Source: Candidatus Scatousia excrementipullorum
GTDB lineage: Bacteria > Cyanobacteriota > Vampirovibrionia > Gastranaerophilales > Gastranaerophilaceae
Reading direction: 5' to 3'
Length of the DNA: 15,047 nt
NCBI GenBank assembly: GCA_017694215.1
Contig: JADIND010000009.1
Location: 1-15,047 of the forward strand
Shown here: in pieces, positions 14,964 to 15,047 of the stretch
Layout: every line of letters begins with the position of its first letter
Position numbering within the stretch: position 1 is the stretch's first letter
Notes under the pieces: generated by a model
What the model was told of the DNA's origin: nothing
The model's input: only the letters and a program-made list of their open reading frames with translations
Database searches by the model: none
Translations under genes and position numbers: made by a program

Positions 14964-15047
14964 AAAAATGTTTCGGTAATCAGAAATTAAAAAAATCTAC
15001 ATTACTAAAAAGGCTCAACTAATTGTTTTACGCTTTCAGGATGACAA

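Larger units (their letters stand above)
14655..15046. mobile_element. MITE-like, non-coding element with terminal inverted repeats
   Basis: About 390 bases without a convincing gene. The ends are TGTCATTCTGAAA (14655-14667) and TTTCAGGATGACA (15034-15046), which are inverted copies of each other with one mismatch in 13. The interior from about 14680 to 14925 is GC-rich, unlike the AT-rich flanks, and is packed with inverted repeats. TGTCATTCTGA-type ends are, from memory, common on miniature elements in many bacteria. No transposase is encoded, so it would need one in trans. A target duplication cannot be seen because the window ends one base after the right repeat. Confidence 0.55.

Noticed and set aside
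1..15047. CRISPR array, tRNA, rRNA or phage attachment site
   Set aside because: No regularly spaced direct repeats, cloverleaf-forming sequence, rRNA-like segment or integrase was found on either strand.

Overview
The window is an AT-rich bacterial chromosome segment (housekeeping genes, standard Shine-Dalgarno sites, sigma70-like TTGACA/TATAAT promoters) with several Sec signal peptides. Low GC, a short SpoIID-like protein without other sporulation genes, a YVTN propeller protein behind dnaJ, and small orphan proteins with glycine/alanine-rich N-termini suggest an uncultured gut or environmental lineage. Gastranaerophilales/Vampirovibrionia (non-photosynthetic relatives of cyanobacteria) would fit, but that placement is inference from gene style only.

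Layout. 1-1600: cysS (-), divergent from grpE across a 196-base promoter region. 1600-5400: a (+) operon grpE, dnaJ, YVTN beta-propeller protein and O-methyltransferase, the last three linked by 1-base and 4-base overlaps. 5500-7240: a phosphate pair, DUF47 regulator then PiT permease, ending in a strong bidirectional terminator shared with the convergent dnaB helicase (-). 8700-10040: two translationally coupled secreted proteins (+), the first an M48-like fold that has lost its zinc ligands. 10100-11730 (-): an orphan alanine/glycine-rich protein followed by a compact SpoIID/LytB protein that appears to be made from a leaderless transcript. 11850-12480: a DUF2023-like gene (-) whose promoter is covered by two tandem TTAGG-N4-CCTAA-type operators, the pattern of DtxR/MntR-family metal repressors; its -35 box is shared back to back with the divergent promoter of an ABC-F ATPase. 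12480-14589: the ABC-F gene (+) and a phosphopantetheinyl transferase (-) whose 3' ends overlap by 44 bases. 14590-15047: no gene; a GC-rich, foldback, MITE-like element with 13-base terminal inverted repeats.

Most of the window is ordinary housekeeping. The most interesting points are the metal-type operator pair over the DUF2023 promoter, the coherent loss of one of the two ATP sites in the ABC-F protein, the M48 pseudo-peptidase with its coupled partner, the leaderless starts, and the GC-rich foldback element.
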